A stretch of 64,000 nt of DNA from Cytobacillus firmus NBRC 15306. Its GTDB lineage: Bacteria; Bacillota; Bacilli; Bacillales; Cytobacillaceae. A program made the position numbers and the translations under genes. The stretch is from the NCBI RefSeq assembly GCF_001591465.1, contig NZ_BCUY01000010.1:20984-84983 (forward strand), in the 5' to 3' direction. Below the pieces are notes generated by a model. That model searched no databases. It was not told the DNA's origin and worked only from the letters and a program-made list of their open reading frames with translations. Position 1 is the stretch's first letter; every line of letters begins with the position of its first letter. Below are positions 63,768 to 64,000 of the stretch, piece after piece.

Positions 63768-64000
63768 ATGAATAAAAAAACAAAAACCTTACTCTGTAGT
63801 GTTGGAATTTCATTGTTACTTGGAGGGTGTTCTGACGAAAGTGAAAAAACAAAAGAAACACAGGCTGCCCCTTCTGAAGAAACTAAGATTAGCGTTCAGG
63901 ATTATACCGGGGAAGGCTATGCATTACCATATGGAAGAGTGACAGATGAAATTGCTGATAAAAACCTTGCTCAGATAGAGGAAGCTGCCACCAGCTTTTT
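63768..64000 (+). CDS. Lipoprotein, 3' end outside window
   Basis: ATG at 63768 with AGGAGGA 10 bases upstream. It encodes MNKKTKTLLCSVGISLLLGG followed by Cys, a type II signal peptide with lipobox LLGGC, then a charged linker (DESEKTKETQAAPSEET) and the start of a mature domain (ISVQDYTGEGYALPYG). At least 77 residues are in the window. No family can be assigned from this part. It is divergent from the LacI gene. Confidence 0.75.
   Translation, partial: MNKKTKTLLCSVGISLLLGGCSDESEKTKETQAAPSEETKISVQDYTGEGYALPYGRVTDEIADKNLAQIEEAATSF

Overview
The window comes from a low-to-mid GC Firmicute of the family Bacillaceae, most likely a Cytobacillus/Bacillus firmus-type organism; this is inferred, since no rRNA is present. 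The signs are strong AGGAGG-type Shine-Dalgarno sites, GTG/TTG starts, SbsC-type S-layer domains, a group IIC intron very like the Oceanobacillus iheyensis one, PyrR and c-di-GMP-I leaders, and CcpA and LacI-type operators. Nearly all genes from 13 kb onward lie on the minus strand.

Layout. 1-13 kb is a cell-surface locus. It holds three proteins sharing an SbsC-like wall-polymer-binding domain (one fused to a C39-type peptidase), an S41 protease, a small secreted protein sharing a module with the first gene, and an LCP ligase. A nested pair of group II introns (1.5-5.2 kb) sits exactly behind the bidirectional terminator between two of these genes. 13-16 kb has a c-di-GMP-I riboswitch in front of a 76-aa unknown protein, and a class B PBP lipoprotein. 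16-20 kb is an ascorbate-type PTS with a PRD/EIIA activator. 20-25.6 kb has a NERD protein, small unknown genes and two chemoreceptors. 25.8-31.8 kb is a sigma-54 operon (Fe-alcohol dehydrogenase, GntP permease, malonate/methylmalonate-semialdehyde dehydrogenase) with its enhancer-binding activator. 32.4-37.6 kb is a LacI-controlled dehydrogenase operon whose GntP permease is broken. 38-48.3 kb is a translationally coupled oligopeptide ABC operon with an IclR regulator, a giant M14 peptidase and pyroglutamyl peptidase. 48.5-51.3 kb is codBA behind a PyrR attenuator. 51.4-56 kb holds a SpoIIAA-like protein, a diiron acyl-ACP desaturase, a LysM/NlpC wall hydrolase and a third chemoreceptor. 56-63.5 kb is a LacI/CcpA-controlled sugar ABC operon with a debranching-type glucosidase, flanked by decayed genes. 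A lipoprotein gene runs off the right end.

The strongest unexplained signal is a family of seven intergenic loci (nine arrays) built from the 10-mer CTATTTGCAG (or its complement), repeated every 20-21 bp, i.e. two helical turns, with variable 10-11 bp spacers. There are about 62 units in the window. Most loci begin just past a minus-strand terminator, and most arrays end in a shared cap resembling GTTCACAATT. They are not CRISPRs (no long repeats or spacers), not coding, and I know no named family for them. Two other dispersed palindromic element families also occur.

Limits: all calls come from reading the sequence. Family names rest on recognised motifs, and no database search was possible.
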